Part shown: piece after piece, positions 35,301 to 43,406 of the stretch
Layout: each line of letters opens with the position of its first letter
Position numbering within the stretch: position 1 is the stretch's first letter
Assembly: GCF_005298175.1 (NCBI RefSeq)
Contig: NZ_SZYH01000002.1
Span: 558,001 to 622,000 of the forward strand
Length of the DNA: 64,000 nt
Reading direction: 5' to 3'
DNA from: Marinobacter panjinensis
Lineage (GTDB): Bacteria > Pseudomonadota > Gammaproteobacteria > Pseudomonadales > Oleiphilaceae
Translations under genes and position numbers: made by a program
The notes under the pieces: generated by a model
The model's database searches: none
The model's input: only the letters and a program-made list of their open reading frames with translations
What the model was told of the DNA's origin: nothing

Positions 35301-35470
35301 TCAATATTAAGCATGAGGCGCACGGCAGTGCGAAGAGATTGCGGCCAATGGTGAGGTGAGCCAAGGGGGCTCTTGCGCCAATCATGTTGGCGTATCAGCG
35401 CACCCATCTCGCCCCCACCTGAGAGGAATCCAGGTGCGGAGATTGCGTTCCTGGCTGCTTTATCTGACAT
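32339..35470 (-). CDS. PAS/GAF/GGDEF/EAL cyclic-di-GMP protein
   Basis: Domains in 1043 residues: two PAS-like domains (about 35-165 and 180-310), GAF (about 330-500), PAS (about 505-625), GGDEF (about 635-790; intact motif GGDEF at 695-699), and EAL (about 800-1035; EAL at 823-825, with DDFGTGHSS and EGIET). Intact motifs in both catalytic domains mean it might make or break cyclic di-GMP, with direction set by the sensors. There is no membrane segment, so signals are likely cytoplasmic. It stands alone, 148 bases from the HupE gene start. Confidence 0.93.
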   Translation of the reverse strand: MSDKAARNAISAPGFLSGGGEMGALIRQHDWRKSPLGSPHHWPQSLRTAVRLMLNIEQPIMIFWGQDAACLYNDAFRQALGPEHPPYSLGRPAREIWKSAWPIIGKGVEQVMKGKGPVEQLNHNLPSTRYGQQKDGYWTCSFIPLEDDNAPRGIGGVLSVCTEATDQICAQPALDTNSDYLSQMFNRASAFMVFLSGPDHRYEIANPSHAQLIGHRPVLGKTIREALPDVVEQGFVDILDQVYATGTSYRANNVKYDVQVTPGGPVNEHIINFVYQPVWGPDGKVSGIFAEGTDVTDQVLTQEELKRVNRALADTLNHQKASERRNSFRLKLTDSLRSLVDPDEITAAATALLGQFLGVTRVFYGDVSKSGETVTVRPGWTRKGAASMVGDELPLEEFGPVVAAQIRAGEVFVLGDVLADERSADYANAYLERGIKSVLAVPVMKAGSLRVLLGVHDSVVHHWTTKEIALAEDVVDRTWAAVESARAQAELRRERDHSRYILNSMTEGFAAMSADWTMTHFNAEAERISQQPAAEVIGRNHWDVWPEQQGTEVEALYTRVRETGRPATMELLLATPDGNQRWLEIRAYPALAGGLAVFFRDITERKRADEEIRHASLHDPLTGLPNRAMLFEYAAHMLPHNLRTSQCAAVLFLDLDRFKPINDTHGHDIGDKVLKEISSRLTRSLRAEDLVVRMGGDEFVVLLQDINVPADAGDLALHIIRKINEPYQVEELALSVSTSIGISIFPRDGEDIDTLVSHADAAMYQAKQGGSNDFRFYSSAFTAGINRQNSIEQELKMALHNHAFHLFYQPVIDIHTYEVVSVEALLRLGNEEIGPELFVPIAEATGIINPIGRWVLQEAIRQSHAWAANGLAAIPISVNVSAVEFRDRDFIGHFEQLLQEHAIHPAMLQLELTETAVMYDLDEAISVLTRLRALGIAILLDDFGTGHSSLAHLTRLPLDKIKIDKSFIFQLEQDTSSRAVTDSMLALGNTLELEVVAEGIETAEALDYLRSRGCRQAQGFFFCRPMSGEDFASWYRTRRIGSA

Positions 35471-35592
35471 AATCTACCAGGGGTTTTGGGAGTCGGCTTT
35501 TAAATCAGCTTAGCATATAGATGTCGGGGCAGATGTTTACAAATTGATAATGGAGGGGCGTGCTGGTTTGGAGATCGGTGCGGAAGCGTAAC

Positions 35593-35669
35593 TGGTACCC
35601 CCGGCAGGACTCGAACCTGCTACCTTCCCCTTAGGAGGGGGACGCTCTATCCAGATGAGCTACGGGGGC
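35593..35669 (-). tRNA. tRNA-Arg (CCU)
   Basis: A 77-base cloverleaf on - with CCA encoded. The anticodon loop CTCCTAA gives anticodon CCU, reading AGG. The acceptor stem GCCCCCG pairs with CGGGGGT, and the T-arm GCAGGTTCGAGTCCTGC is intact. Confidence 0.93.
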
Positions 35670-35689
35670 ATCTCTGCAAGAAGGGCGGT

Positions 35690-35718
35690 ATGATAGCGGC
35701 CTGAAGCCTGCGGCTCAA
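35690..35718 (-). promoter_or_regulatory. Promoter of tRNA-Arg
   Basis: On the - strand TTGAGC (35718-35713) and TATCAT (35695-35690) are separated by 17 bases and are followed by a C-rich discriminator. The distance to the tRNA is about 20 bases. Confidence 0.7.
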
Positions 35719-35756
35719 GGTGTGTTGCGGATTCGTCTTTTATTCCGGGAGGTGTT

Positions 35757-36464
35757 TTGTCTGAATCGCTTTCGCTGAGCGTCATCGTGCCCGTTTGGTG
35801 CGAGGCGTCATCCATTCAGTCTTTTCTGCAGTCCCTGCGGCAGGTGCGCGCCGCGGGGCATGAACTCATTGTGGTGGACGGCGGCAGTGATGATGGCACG
35901 GCAGAGCTGGCAGCTCCCTGGAGCGATCAGGTACTGATCGGGGATAAAGGCCGGGCCCTTCAGATGAATACGGGGGCGGATGCGGCGCGAGGCAATGTGT
36001 TGCTGTTTTTGCATGCTGACACCTTGTTGCCGGATGCTGCCCTTGAGCACCTTCAGCACTTCTTCACCAGTCAGGAACAGTGGGGGCGTTTTGATGTGCG
36101 ACTCAGCGGCCAGCGGGCTATTTTCCGTGTGGTGGCCTGGTTCATGAATCGGCGCAGCCGGCTGACCGGCATAGCCACGGGCGATCAGGCGATGTTTGTT
36201 CGCACCTCGGTGTTCCGGGCGCTGCAGGGGTTTGCGCCGATTCCGTTGATGGAGGATGTAGAGCTGAGCAAGCGGCTTTGCAGCCTTTCACGGCCTTATT
36301 GCATCGGTGATCCGGTCACAACAGACAGTCGGCGGTGGGAGCAGGGCGGCGCCTGGCACACCATTTTTCTGATGTGGAGGCTGCGTTGGCGGTATTGGCG
36401 GGGAGAGTCCCCGGAGTCGCTGGCGGCAGCCTATCGGGCGGATGTACGACATGCAGATAGTTGA
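35757..36464 (+). CDS. Family 2 glycosyltransferase (TIGR04283-like)
   Basis: A 235-residue GT-A enzyme. SVIVPVWCEASSIQSFL, VVDGGSDDGTAEL, GRALQMNTGA and FLHADTLLP (with the DxD-like HAD) match the TIGR04283 group. Such proteins are often named for arsenosugar biosynthesis, but most are only inferred, and I see no ArsM or radical SAM gene here. TTG 35757 is chosen because GGGAGG lies just upstream. It overlaps the next gene by 23 bases, a pairing typical of the family. Confidence 0.82.
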   Translation: MSESLSLSVIVPVWCEASSIQSFLQSLRQVRAAGHELIVVDGGSDDGTAELAAPWSDQVLIGDKGRALQMNTGADAARGNVLLFLHADTLLPDAALEHLQHFFTSQEQWGRFDVRLSGQRAIFRVVAWFMNRRSRLTGIATGDQAMFVRTSVFRALQGFAPIPLMEDVELSKRLCSLSRPYCIGDPVTTDSRRWEQGGAWHTIFLMWRLRWRYWRGESPESLAAAYRADVRHADS

Positions 36465-37089
36465 TCCGGATTCGGTTCTGGTCATGCAGTTTGCCAAGTG
36501 GCCGGAGGCTGGCCGGGTTAAAACCCGCCTGATGCCGGAGCTTGGCGCGGAAGGAGCTATGAACGCCCATGTGCGGCTCAGCCTTGCCGTGCTTGAGAAT
36601 CTCGTTGCCAGTGGTTATGACGTCCGGTTTTTGTGGGACCGGCCGCTGGAAACCATTCCTGACGCTGCCTCGCCCATTAATGAACGCCTTGAATACCATG
36701 GCGTGGGTTGCGACTGGCAGCAGGGTGATGTTCTGGGCGAGCGCATGACGCGGGCGCTGGACACCGGTCTTCAGAAGGCGAGCAAGGCGGTGATTGTGGG
36801 CAGCGATTGCCCGTCGGTGGATGCCGAATATGTCCGCCTGGCGGTTGCCGCGCTGGATGAGGTCGATGTGGTACTGGGGCCGTCGGACGATGGCGGCTAT
36901 GTATTGATTGGTGCCCGCACAATCGTTCCGGATATGCTGGCCGATGTGGCCTGGGGTACCGAGAACGCACTGGAGCAGACTTGCGATAGGCTCACCCGGG
37001 CCGGGCTGACCTTTGCGCTGCTTCCGGAAAAGTGGGATGTGGATGAGCCTGAAGACTGGCGCCGGTTTATCGGCCAGTCTTCAGGCTGA
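36442..37089 (+). CDS. DUF2064 nucleotidyltransferase-fold protein (TIGR04282-like)
   Basis: A 215-residue GT-A fold protein. VLVMQFAKWPEAGRVKTRL is the nucleotide-binding loop; GSDCPSVDAEYV and GPSDDGGYVLIGAR are the usual metal and sugar regions. In many genomes it is next to a TIGR04283 glycosyltransferase, as here, and may supply or transfer an unusual sugar. It overlaps that gene by 23 bases. ATG 36451 is an alternative start. Confidence 0.85.
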   Translation: MYDMQIVDPDSVLVMQFAKWPEAGRVKTRLMPELGAEGAMNAHVRLSLAVLENLVASGYDVRFLWDRPLETIPDAASPINERLEYHGVGCDWQQGDVLGERMTRALDTGLQKASKAVIVGSDCPSVDAEYVRLAVAALDEVDVVLGPSDDGGYVLIGARTIVPDMLADVAWGTENALEQTCDRLTRAGLTFALLPEKWDVDEPEDWRRFIGQSSG

Positions 37090-37095
37090 GTTGCT

Positions 37096-39948
37096 TCAGG
37101 CCTCGGGTACCGTGGGGCGTTGCATCAGTTGTTCGATGGCGGTGGTGTTATTCGGAGCGTCGCCGACGGTGAACACGCGCAGGGCTTTTTGCCGTTCGAT
37201 CACCTGGTTTTCCAGGGTTTCGATCAGGGTCTCACGACTTACGCCGTTAATGGCCTCCGCCAATTTCTCCCGTGAATCAAAGCCGGTCTCGCCCCGGTCG
37301 ATTTCGCGCCAGTAACGCTCCGATATCTCGCCCAGGCGACGGTCCTGTTCCATCAACTTGCTGAGGACCGCCTGTTTCTCCCGTTGCAGATCCTGTTCAG
37401 ACATTTCTGACAGGGTGCCCCTGAAAGTTTTCGAGAACTCTTGCACTGCCTTGTCGATCTGCTCACTGCTGGCCTCCGGAGACTGGACTACAAAGCCCAG
37501 TGCCGGTGTTTCCAGCATCTCGAAGGGCGTGGCGTAGACGATGTAGCCAAGCTGGCGGTTGGTGCGAAGTTCTTCGTAGAAGGGGCTGCTGATAATCTGA
37601 CCCAGCAGGCGGAAGACGGCCCGTTCCTCGAAGCTGGTATTGCGGCCCTGTACATAAAGGGTGTAACCGGTATCCGGGTGGTCTACCTCCAGTGGCAGTG
37701 ACGTCTCGTCTTCCGGCAGCGACCGTAAGGTGCTGCGCTCCACGGTTACCAGCTCACTTTCATCCAGCACCATGGCGTGAACCCGTTTGGTGAGGTTGAG
37801 TGCCGAGGCGTAACTCATGTTGCCGTGGGTGAGAAGAACCGGGTCAACCTGCGCCAGGAAGGCATCGGCAAAGGATCTGAGCTCATCCAGGGTGACTTCC
37901 CGGGCCGCCCGGAGTTTGTCCTCCGTGCTCCAGGCACCTTCGATCAGCAGGGTCTGGATGAATTCGGACGTCTGTTGAACCGGGCGCTCCTTGGCTTTGT
38001 TCAGCAGCCGGTCAATCATTTTCTGGCGGGCAATGTTGAACCGTTGCTCGGTGAGCTCTGGCTCCGCTACCTGGGTCAACAGACGTGCCATCAGTGTGTG
38101 CAGTTTGTCGCTGTAGCCGCCAACCCGGATGGTGATGCCGCGAAGGTGGGGATAGATGCTGTAATCCAGCCCGGCCAACTGTGCGGGGTAGGCCCAGGCG
38201 TTCACGTTGGTGTTGATGGCATCCACCAGCAATGTGGAAAGGACATTACTGCGGGCAGACGCCCGGGTGGCCGGGGTGCGCAGGCTCAGATAAACGTTGG
38301 CCTTGGGGGTTTCAAAGCGGGTATCCCTGGCGTACCACACCTCCATGCCGCTGATGGTTCCCATGGAAACCGGCTTGTCCATGGTCGGGCCGGAGATCAT
38401 CCCCAGTTCCTCGGGGATAAACGGGTTCTCAAGGGGCAGCGCCAGGCTGGCCACCAAAGGGTTCTCATCAGCTGTTCTGACGGCACTGGTATCGAGTGGC
38501 TTGATTTTGAAGGCGGCGTCGTACCACTGGGTCAGGCTGGGGTTCTCGATGTCTGGCTCAGGTTCCAGCACCGAAACCAGCACATTATCCGGCGCAAGAC
38601 GCGCCAGGATGGCCTGGTACCGGTCAGGTGCGTAATCCTCCATCATCCAGGGCGCCCGCAGGACATCCTCCGGTGCCACGTGCCGCATTTGCTGCGACAG
38701 GTGCATGACTTCCTGAACCGGCTGGTTTTTTTCCCGGAACCGGAAATCGATTTGTGCCAGCTGTTTCATTTCTTCAAAACGATGCCGGGCAATGCCCTCG
38801 TTTCTCACCTTGTCGATGTAGGCAAAGGTGAGTTCAAGGATCTTCTCCTGCTCTTCAAGACCTTCCGGCGTCAGCGACATGTTCAGTTCCAGCGTGGCTT
38901 CTTCGCCGGTATCCATGCCGCCACCCGCAGACAGGCTCTCCACGAGTCCGGCCCGCTTCAGCACGTCGAAAAGGCTGCCCGGGCCTTCGTGGCCGAGCAG
39001 GCTGGCGACGTAGTTGGCGGGTTTGTCGCGGTAGTTTTCCTGTTGCGAGGGAATCGGGAACGTCAGCGACAGGCTGCGTATGTCCTTGAGGGCATCCACC
39101 GTTACTTTGGCTGGCAGTCTGTCCGGACTGAAAAGTGGCTCGTCATGGACTTCCGCCGTCAGGTTGCGGTTTTCAATGCGGTCGAACCGCCCCCGCACCA
39201 TGGTTTCCAGTTCATCCAGAGATTGTGGGCCATAAACCGCCAGTGTCATCAGGTTGGAGGAGTAGTGCTGTTTCCAGAAATCAATCAGGTCAGGGCGCAG
39301 GGGGCGCTCATCGGTGTTTTCCAGGGTGGTCAGGTTGCCCACGGCAAACTGGTTGAAGGCATGTTCCGGGTTACTGATGGCCTTCTTTACGGAGTAGAAG
39401 CGGCGGCCGTCTTCCTTCTGTTTGGCACTGAACTCGGAGTGCACGGCCTGGCGTTCACGGTCGACCAGCTCCGGTGTGAATAGCGGGGCGGAGAACTGTT
39501 CGGCGAAGCGGTCCAGGGCGTCATCCAGGTGTTCGTCCTGAACATCAAAGAAATAGTTGGTGTCCTGAAACGCGGTAAAGGCGTTATGGCTGCCGCCGTG
39601 GCTCTTGATGAACTGCTGGTACTCTCCCGGGTCCGGGTATTTTTCCGTGCCCAGGAACAGCATGTGCTCAAGGAAGTGGGAGAGGCCTTCCCGGTCGGCG
39701 GGGTCATCGCCGCTGCCGACGGCGACGTTCATGGAAGCTGCCGCCTTGTCAGATTCTGGCGCGGATATCAGCAGCACCCGAAGCTGATTTTCCAGCTCGA
39801 CGTAGCGGTATTGGTTGTCGTCGTTCGGGCTTTTGACGGGGGAGGTGTTGGCCAGTACCGCTGAGCTGAAGGCAAGAAGAAGTACCAGAACAAAGCCTTT
39901 CGTCAGGCCAGGGAAACCGTGGGCAAATCCATGAATGCCTGGGTGCAT
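37096..39948 (-). CDS. M16 (insulinase/pitrilysin) family exported metalloprotease
   Basis: A large zinc protease of 950 residues. The signal peptide (LTKGFVLVLLLAFSSAVLA) is followed by the inverted zinc motif in HFLEHMLFLGTEKYP, with a downstream Glu in the ERQAVHSEFSAK helix. Three inactive M16-like repeats follow, giving the four-domain clam shell of pitrilysin. It probably degrades peptides in the periplasm. ATG 39948 is chosen because AGAGG lies five bases before it; ATG 39960 lacks such a site. Confidence 0.92.
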   Translation of the reverse strand: MHPGIHGFAHGFPGLTKGFVLVLLLAFSSAVLANTSPVKSPNDDNQYRYVELENQLRVLLISAPESDKAAASMNVAVGSGDDPADREGLSHFLEHMLFLGTEKYPDPGEYQQFIKSHGGSHNAFTAFQDTNYFFDVQDEHLDDALDRFAEQFSAPLFTPELVDRERQAVHSEFSAKQKEDGRRFYSVKKAISNPEHAFNQFAVGNLTTLENTDERPLRPDLIDFWKQHYSSNLMTLAVYGPQSLDELETMVRGRFDRIENRNLTAEVHDEPLFSPDRLPAKVTVDALKDIRSLSLTFPIPSQQENYRDKPANYVASLLGHEGPGSLFDVLKRAGLVESLSAGGGMDTGEEATLELNMSLTPEGLEEQEKILELTFAYIDKVRNEGIARHRFEEMKQLAQIDFRFREKNQPVQEVMHLSQQMRHVAPEDVLRAPWMMEDYAPDRYQAILARLAPDNVLVSVLEPEPDIENPSLTQWYDAAFKIKPLDTSAVRTADENPLVASLALPLENPFIPEELGMISGPTMDKPVSMGTISGMEVWYARDTRFETPKANVYLSLRTPATRASARSNVLSTLLVDAINTNVNAWAYPAQLAGLDYSIYPHLRGITIRVGGYSDKLHTLMARLLTQVAEPELTEQRFNIARQKMIDRLLNKAKERPVQQTSEFIQTLLIEGAWSTEDKLRAAREVTLDELRSFADAFLAQVDPVLLTHGNMSYASALNLTKRVHAMVLDESELVTVERSTLRSLPEDETSLPLEVDHPDTGYTLYVQGRNTSFEERAVFRLLGQIISSPFYEELRTNRQLGYIVYATPFEMLETPALGFVVQSPEASSEQIDKAVQEFSKTFRGTLSEMSEQDLQREKQAVLSKLMEQDRRLGEISERYWREIDRGETGFDSREKLAEAINGVSRETLIETLENQVIERQKALRVFTVGDAPNNTTAIEQLMQRPTVPEA

Positions 39949-39973
39949 AGTGCCTCTCATCTTCGGTGAATGG

Positions 39974-40273
39974 TCAGTGAATCAGTTCGTTGCGGGTGCT
40001 TGCCGGTTGTTGATCCAGCGTCTTTTTCGCCAGGCTGGCGGCAGCGTCTGCATCAAGCTGGCCGGAGGCGATGCGTTCGAGCACGGTCCCCATCACCGCC
40101 ACAGACCGGCGATAGTCTGCGAACTCGGCCTGGAAAGCGTGGTCTATGGCCTGGTAAACGGCCTGAATTTTCTCGTCTCTGGTACCGGCGTCCGCGGCTG
40201 TATCGTTGATGGCCTTCAGGCATGCGCGGGCGATGGCAATGTAACGTTCAGCGTTGGGATCGTCTTGGTTCAT
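39974..40273 (-). CDS. Hypothetical protein, 99 residues
   Basis: I do not recognise this protein. It is fully helical in appearance (ERYIAIARACLKAINDTAAD, IQAVYQAIDHAFQAEFADYR) and has no membrane segment. ATG 40273 with GGAA upstream is preferred to the longer frame to 40402, whose extra part looks random. It is divergent from the acyl-CoA reductase and lies 25 bases from the M16 gene, perhaps in one transcript. Confidence 0.6.
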   Translation of the reverse strand: MNQDDPNAERYIAIARACLKAINDTAADAGTRDEKIQAVYQAIDHAFQAEFADYRRSVAVMGTVLERIASGQLDADAAASLAKKTLDQQPASTRNELIH

Positions 40274-40468
40274 AGTCGGGATTCCGAAAACCGGGATGTT
40301 AGGACAGAAGCTGTCATGAATGGTTCCGATTATGTCATTGCTCCTGCCAGGTTTCATTTCTTCTCTGTAATGGTAGGGATTTGCGGGCAGGGTGCACACC
40401 ATGTGCTAGTCTCAATTTCAGTATGTCGGGCAAACGAACAGGCCAGGGCCTGCTTCCATGCCGGTACT
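40274..40468. other. Distal part of the reductase upstream region
   Basis: About 195 bases between the divergent small gene and the palindromes. I see no gene, terminator or confident promoter here. Confidence 0.5.
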
Positions 40469-40554
40469 AGAGTAATAGCTCTAAATAAAACAAAGAGTTG
40501 CAGAGTAATTGCTCTAAAAAAGTTAGATACATGAGAGTTGCAATTAAGTACAAT
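40469..40554 (+). promoter_or_regulatory. Candidate operators and promoter of the acyl-CoA reductase
   Basis: AGAGTAATAGCTCTAA (40469-40484) and AGAGTAATTGCTCTAA (40502-40517) are near-identical imperfect palindromes with starts 33 bases apart, about three helical turns. A direct repeat AGAGTTGCA occurs at 40494 and 40534. A good -10, TACAAT, lies at 40549-40554, but no good -35 is at the right distance, which fits an activator-dependent promoter. The palindromes would be centred near -51 and -85 of the inferred start near 40561. Confidence 0.5.
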
Positions 40555-40649
40555 GCCGGCGTTCCGGGAGTGTATAAGACTTTGGTCTAATGCCTCGCTG
40601 GCAATAAAGGGACAGACAACAAATGAGCAACAAGCAGGGTGGACAATCA

Positions 40650-42635
40650 ATGAATTACTTTCTGACGGGTGGCACCGGATTCATCGGCCGTTTTCTCGTT
40701 GAAAAACTGCTGGCTCGCGGCGGCACAGTACACGTACTGGTGCGCGAGCAATCACAGGACAAACTGGCCCAGCTCAGGGAGCGTTGGGGAGCCGATGAGT
40801 CCCGGGTGAAGGCAGTGATCGGCGACCTTACCAGCCCCGACCTGGGCATTGACGCCAAGACGATGAAATCGCTCAAGGGTAACATTGATCATTTCTTTCA
40901 CCTTGCTGCGGTTTACGACATGGGGGCCGACGAAAAGGCCCAGCAGGCGACCAACATCGAGGGCACGCTAAGCGCCGTACAGGCTGCAGAAGCCATGGAA
41001 GCCGGTTGCTTCCATCACGTGTCCTCCATCGCCGCAGCCGGCATGTTCAAGGGCACGTTCCGTGAGGACATGTTCGAGGAAGCAGAAAAGCTGGACCATC
41101 CTTACCTGTTAACCAAGCACGAGTCGGAAAAGGTCGTTCGCGAGAACTGCAAGGTACCGTTCCGGATCTATCGCCCGGGTATGGTCATCGGTCACTCTAA
41201 AACCGGTGAGATGGACAAGGTCGACGGGCCCTATTATTTCTTCAAGATGATCCAGAAAATCCGCCGCGCGCTGCCTCAGTGGATGCCGACCATCGGCATC
41301 GAGGGCGGCCGCCTGAACATTGTTCCGGTGGATTTTGTGGTGAATGCCATGGATCACATCGCGCATCTGGAAGGCGAGGACGGCAACTGTTTCCACCTGG
41401 TGGATTCCGATCCCTACAAGGTTGGCGAGATTCTCAATATCTTCTCCGAGGCCGGTCACGCGCCCCGCATGGCCATGCGTCTGGATTCCCGGATCTTCGG
41501 ATTTGTTCCTCCGTTCATCCGTCAGAGCCTGAAAAACCTGCCCCCGGTGAAGCGTCTGACAACTGCGGTACTGGACGACATGGGCATTCCGCCGTCAGTG
41601 CTGTCGTTCATCAATTACCCCACGAGGTTTGACGCCCGTGAAACCGAGCGGGTTCTGAAGGGTACCGGCATCGAGGTGCCACGCCTCGACAGTTACTCTG
41701 CCGTGATATGGGATTACTGGGAGCGTAATCTGGACCCCGACCTGTTCAAGGACCGCACCCTGCGTGGCACCGTTGAAGGCAAGGTCTGTGTGATCACCGG
41801 TGGAACGTCCGGCATTGGGCTGGCAACTGCGGAAAAGCTCGCAGATGCCGGTGCGATTCTGATCATCGGTGCCCGCAAGAAAGAACGCCTGATGGAAGTG
41901 GCAGCGCAACTCGAGGCTCGTGGCGGTAACGTCCACGCCTACCAGTGCGATTTTGCCGAGATGGAAGATTGCGACCGGTTTGTGAAAACGGTGCTGGATA
42001 ACCATGGCCATGTGGATGTGCTGGTCAATAACGCCGGCCGTTCAATCCGCCGCTCACTGGCGCTGTCGTTCGATCGTTTTCACGATTTCGAGCGCACCAT
42101 GCAGCTGAACTATTTCGGCTCGGTTCGCCTGATCATGGGCTTTGCGCCCGCCATGCTGGAGCGCCACCGTGGTCACGTGATCAATATTTCCTCCATCGGT
42201 GTGTTGACCAATGCGCCACGGTTCTCGGCCTATGTGGCCTCCAAGTCGGCGCTGGATGCCTTCAGCCGTTGTGCGGCTGCGGAGTGGTCGGATCGCAACG
42301 TCACCTTTACCACCATCAATATGCCGCTGGTAAAGACACCGATGATTGCGCCCACCAAGATCTACGATTCCGTGCCTACGCTGACGCCGGACGAAGCCGC
42401 CGACATGGTGGTGGATGCCATAGTCTACCGGCCGAAGCGCATTGCCACGAGGCTGGGCATCTTCGCCCAGGTGCTGCAGGCGCTGGCGCCGAAGCTGGGC
42501 GAGATCGTGATGAACACCGGTTACCGTATGTTCCCGGATTCTCCGGCCGCTGCGGGCAGTCGCTCGGGTGAGAGGCCGAAGGTCTCCTCCGAACAGGTAG
42601 CCTTCGCCGCGATCATGCGGGGTATTTACTGGTAA
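40650..42635 (+). CDS. Two-domain fatty acyl-CoA reductase (alcohol-forming)
   Basis: This enzyme reduces long-chain acyl-CoA through the aldehyde to the alcohol with NADPH, feeding wax ester synthesis. The N-terminal half is an extended SDR (TGGTGFIGRF at residues 6-15, YLLTKHESEK with YxxxK), and the C-terminal half a classical SDR (TGGTSGIGLATAEKL near 383, NNAGRS, ISSIG, YVASK). The 661-residue length from ATG 40650 equals that of the Marinobacter enzyme Maqu_2507 as I recall it. ATG 40623 in the same frame has AAAGGGAC upstream and could add nine residues. No wax synthase lies nearby. Confidence 0.93.
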   Translation: MNYFLTGGTGFIGRFLVEKLLARGGTVHVLVREQSQDKLAQLRERWGADESRVKAVIGDLTSPDLGIDAKTMKSLKGNIDHFFHLAAVYDMGADEKAQQATNIEGTLSAVQAAEAMEAGCFHHVSSIAAAGMFKGTFREDMFEEAEKLDHPYLLTKHESEKVVRENCKVPFRIYRPGMVIGHSKTGEMDKVDGPYYFFKMIQKIRRALPQWMPTIGIEGGRLNIVPVDFVVNAMDHIAHLEGEDGNCFHLVDSDPYKVGEILNIFSEAGHAPRMAMRLDSRIFGFVPPFIRQSLKNLPPVKRLTTAVLDDMGIPPSVLSFINYPTRFDARETERVLKGTGIEVPRLDSYSAVIWDYWERNLDPDLFKDRTLRGTVEGKVCVITGGTSGIGLATAEKLADAGAILIIGARKKERLMEVAAQLEARGGNVHAYQCDFAEMEDCDRFVKTVLDNHGHVDVLVNNAGRSIRRSLALSFDRFHDFERTMQLNYFGSVRLIMGFAPAMLERHRGHVINISSIGVLTNAPRFSAYVASKSALDAFSRCAAAEWSDRNVTFTTINMPLVKTPMIAPTKIYDSVPTLTPDEAADMVVDAIVYRPKRIATRLGIFAQVLQALAPKLGEIVMNTGYRMFPDSPAAAGSRSGERPKVSSEQVAFAAIMRGIYW

Positions 42636-42651
42636 GACTTACCGTGAAAAC

Positions 42652-42684
42652 AAAAACCCCGCTTCCTGGGAAGCGGGGTTTTTT
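42652..42684 (+). terminator. Bidirectional terminator between the reductase and rnt
   Basis: CCCCGCTTC (42657-42665) pairs with GAAGCGGGG (42670-42678) with a four-base loop, followed by six T residues. Five A residues before the stem let it act on the - strand for the convergent rnt gene as well. Confidence 0.92.
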
Positions 42685-42691
42685 GTGGCCG

Positions 42692-43348
42692 TTATTCCGG
42701 TTCGTCCGGAACAGGTGGTGGCGGAAAGCCGCCAATTTCCCGCCACCGGTTCACGATGCCGCAGAACAGGTCGGCGGTCTTCTCGGCATCATAGGCGGCA
42801 GAATGGGCTTCCTTGTTACTGAAGGGAATGCCTGCCAGCTTGCACGCCTGCGCCAGTACGGTGTGGCCGTAAGCAAGCCCGGCCAGGGTTGCGGTATCAA
42901 ACGTGGAAAAGGGGTGGAACGGGTTGCGGCGGATATCCGCACGCAGGGCAGCGGCGAACACGAAATTGTGATCGAAGGTGGCGTTATGGCCTACCAGCAC
43001 GGCCCGCTTGCAGTCGTGGGCTTTGACCGCCTTACGAATCGGCCCGAATATCTCGCTCAGGCCCTCGCGCTCGGGAACCGCTTCCCGCTCGGGGCTCCAG
43101 GGGTCAATGCCGGTGAAATCCAGGGCTGACTGTTCCAGGTTGGCGCCTTCAAACGGATCAATCTGCTGCAGGTGGGTTTCTCCGCGGATCAGCCAGCCGT
43201 CTTCATCCATGGTGATTATGACAGCGGCAATTTCCAGCAGGGCATCCCGCTCGGGATTGAATCCGCCCGTTTCCACATCCACCACAACAGGCAGGAATCC
43301 GCGAAAGCGGCGGGACATGGGGTGGCGTTCTTTGTTTTCGTCAGTCAC
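42692..43348 (-). CDS. rnt: Ribonuclease T
   Basis: RNase T trims the 3' ends of tRNA and other stable RNA. It is a DEDDh exonuclease: VVVDVETGGFNPERDALLEI carries the first Asp and Glu, GHNATFDHNFV the second Asp, and EAHSAAYDAEKT the His and last Asp. The 218-residue length is normal. It converges with the reductase gene on a shared terminator. Confidence 0.95.
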   Translation of the reverse strand: MTDENKERHPMSRRFRGFLPVVVDVETGGFNPERDALLEIAAVIITMDEDGWLIRGETHLQQIDPFEGANLEQSALDFTGIDPWSPEREAVPEREGLSEIFGPIRKAVKAHDCKRAVLVGHNATFDHNFVFAAALRADIRRNPFHPFSTFDTATLAGLAYGHTVLAQACKLAGIPFSNKEAHSAAYDAEKTADLFCGIVNRWREIGGFPPPPVPDEPE

Positions 43349-43406
43349 TTGAACTCCCGGAGTTTCTGGCCAGCTCCACCGGCCTGGTATAGGAACAGGT
43401 GTTGTA

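Noticed and set aside
37777..39483. 568-codon open frame on +
   Set aside because: It lies entirely antisense to the M16 protease, whose motifs are clear; the frame has low-complexity His/Gly/Arg-rich translation typical of GC-rich shadow frames.
40469..40517. CRISPR-like repeat pair
   Set aside because: Only two 16-base palindromes without further units, leader or cas genes; read as operators instead.
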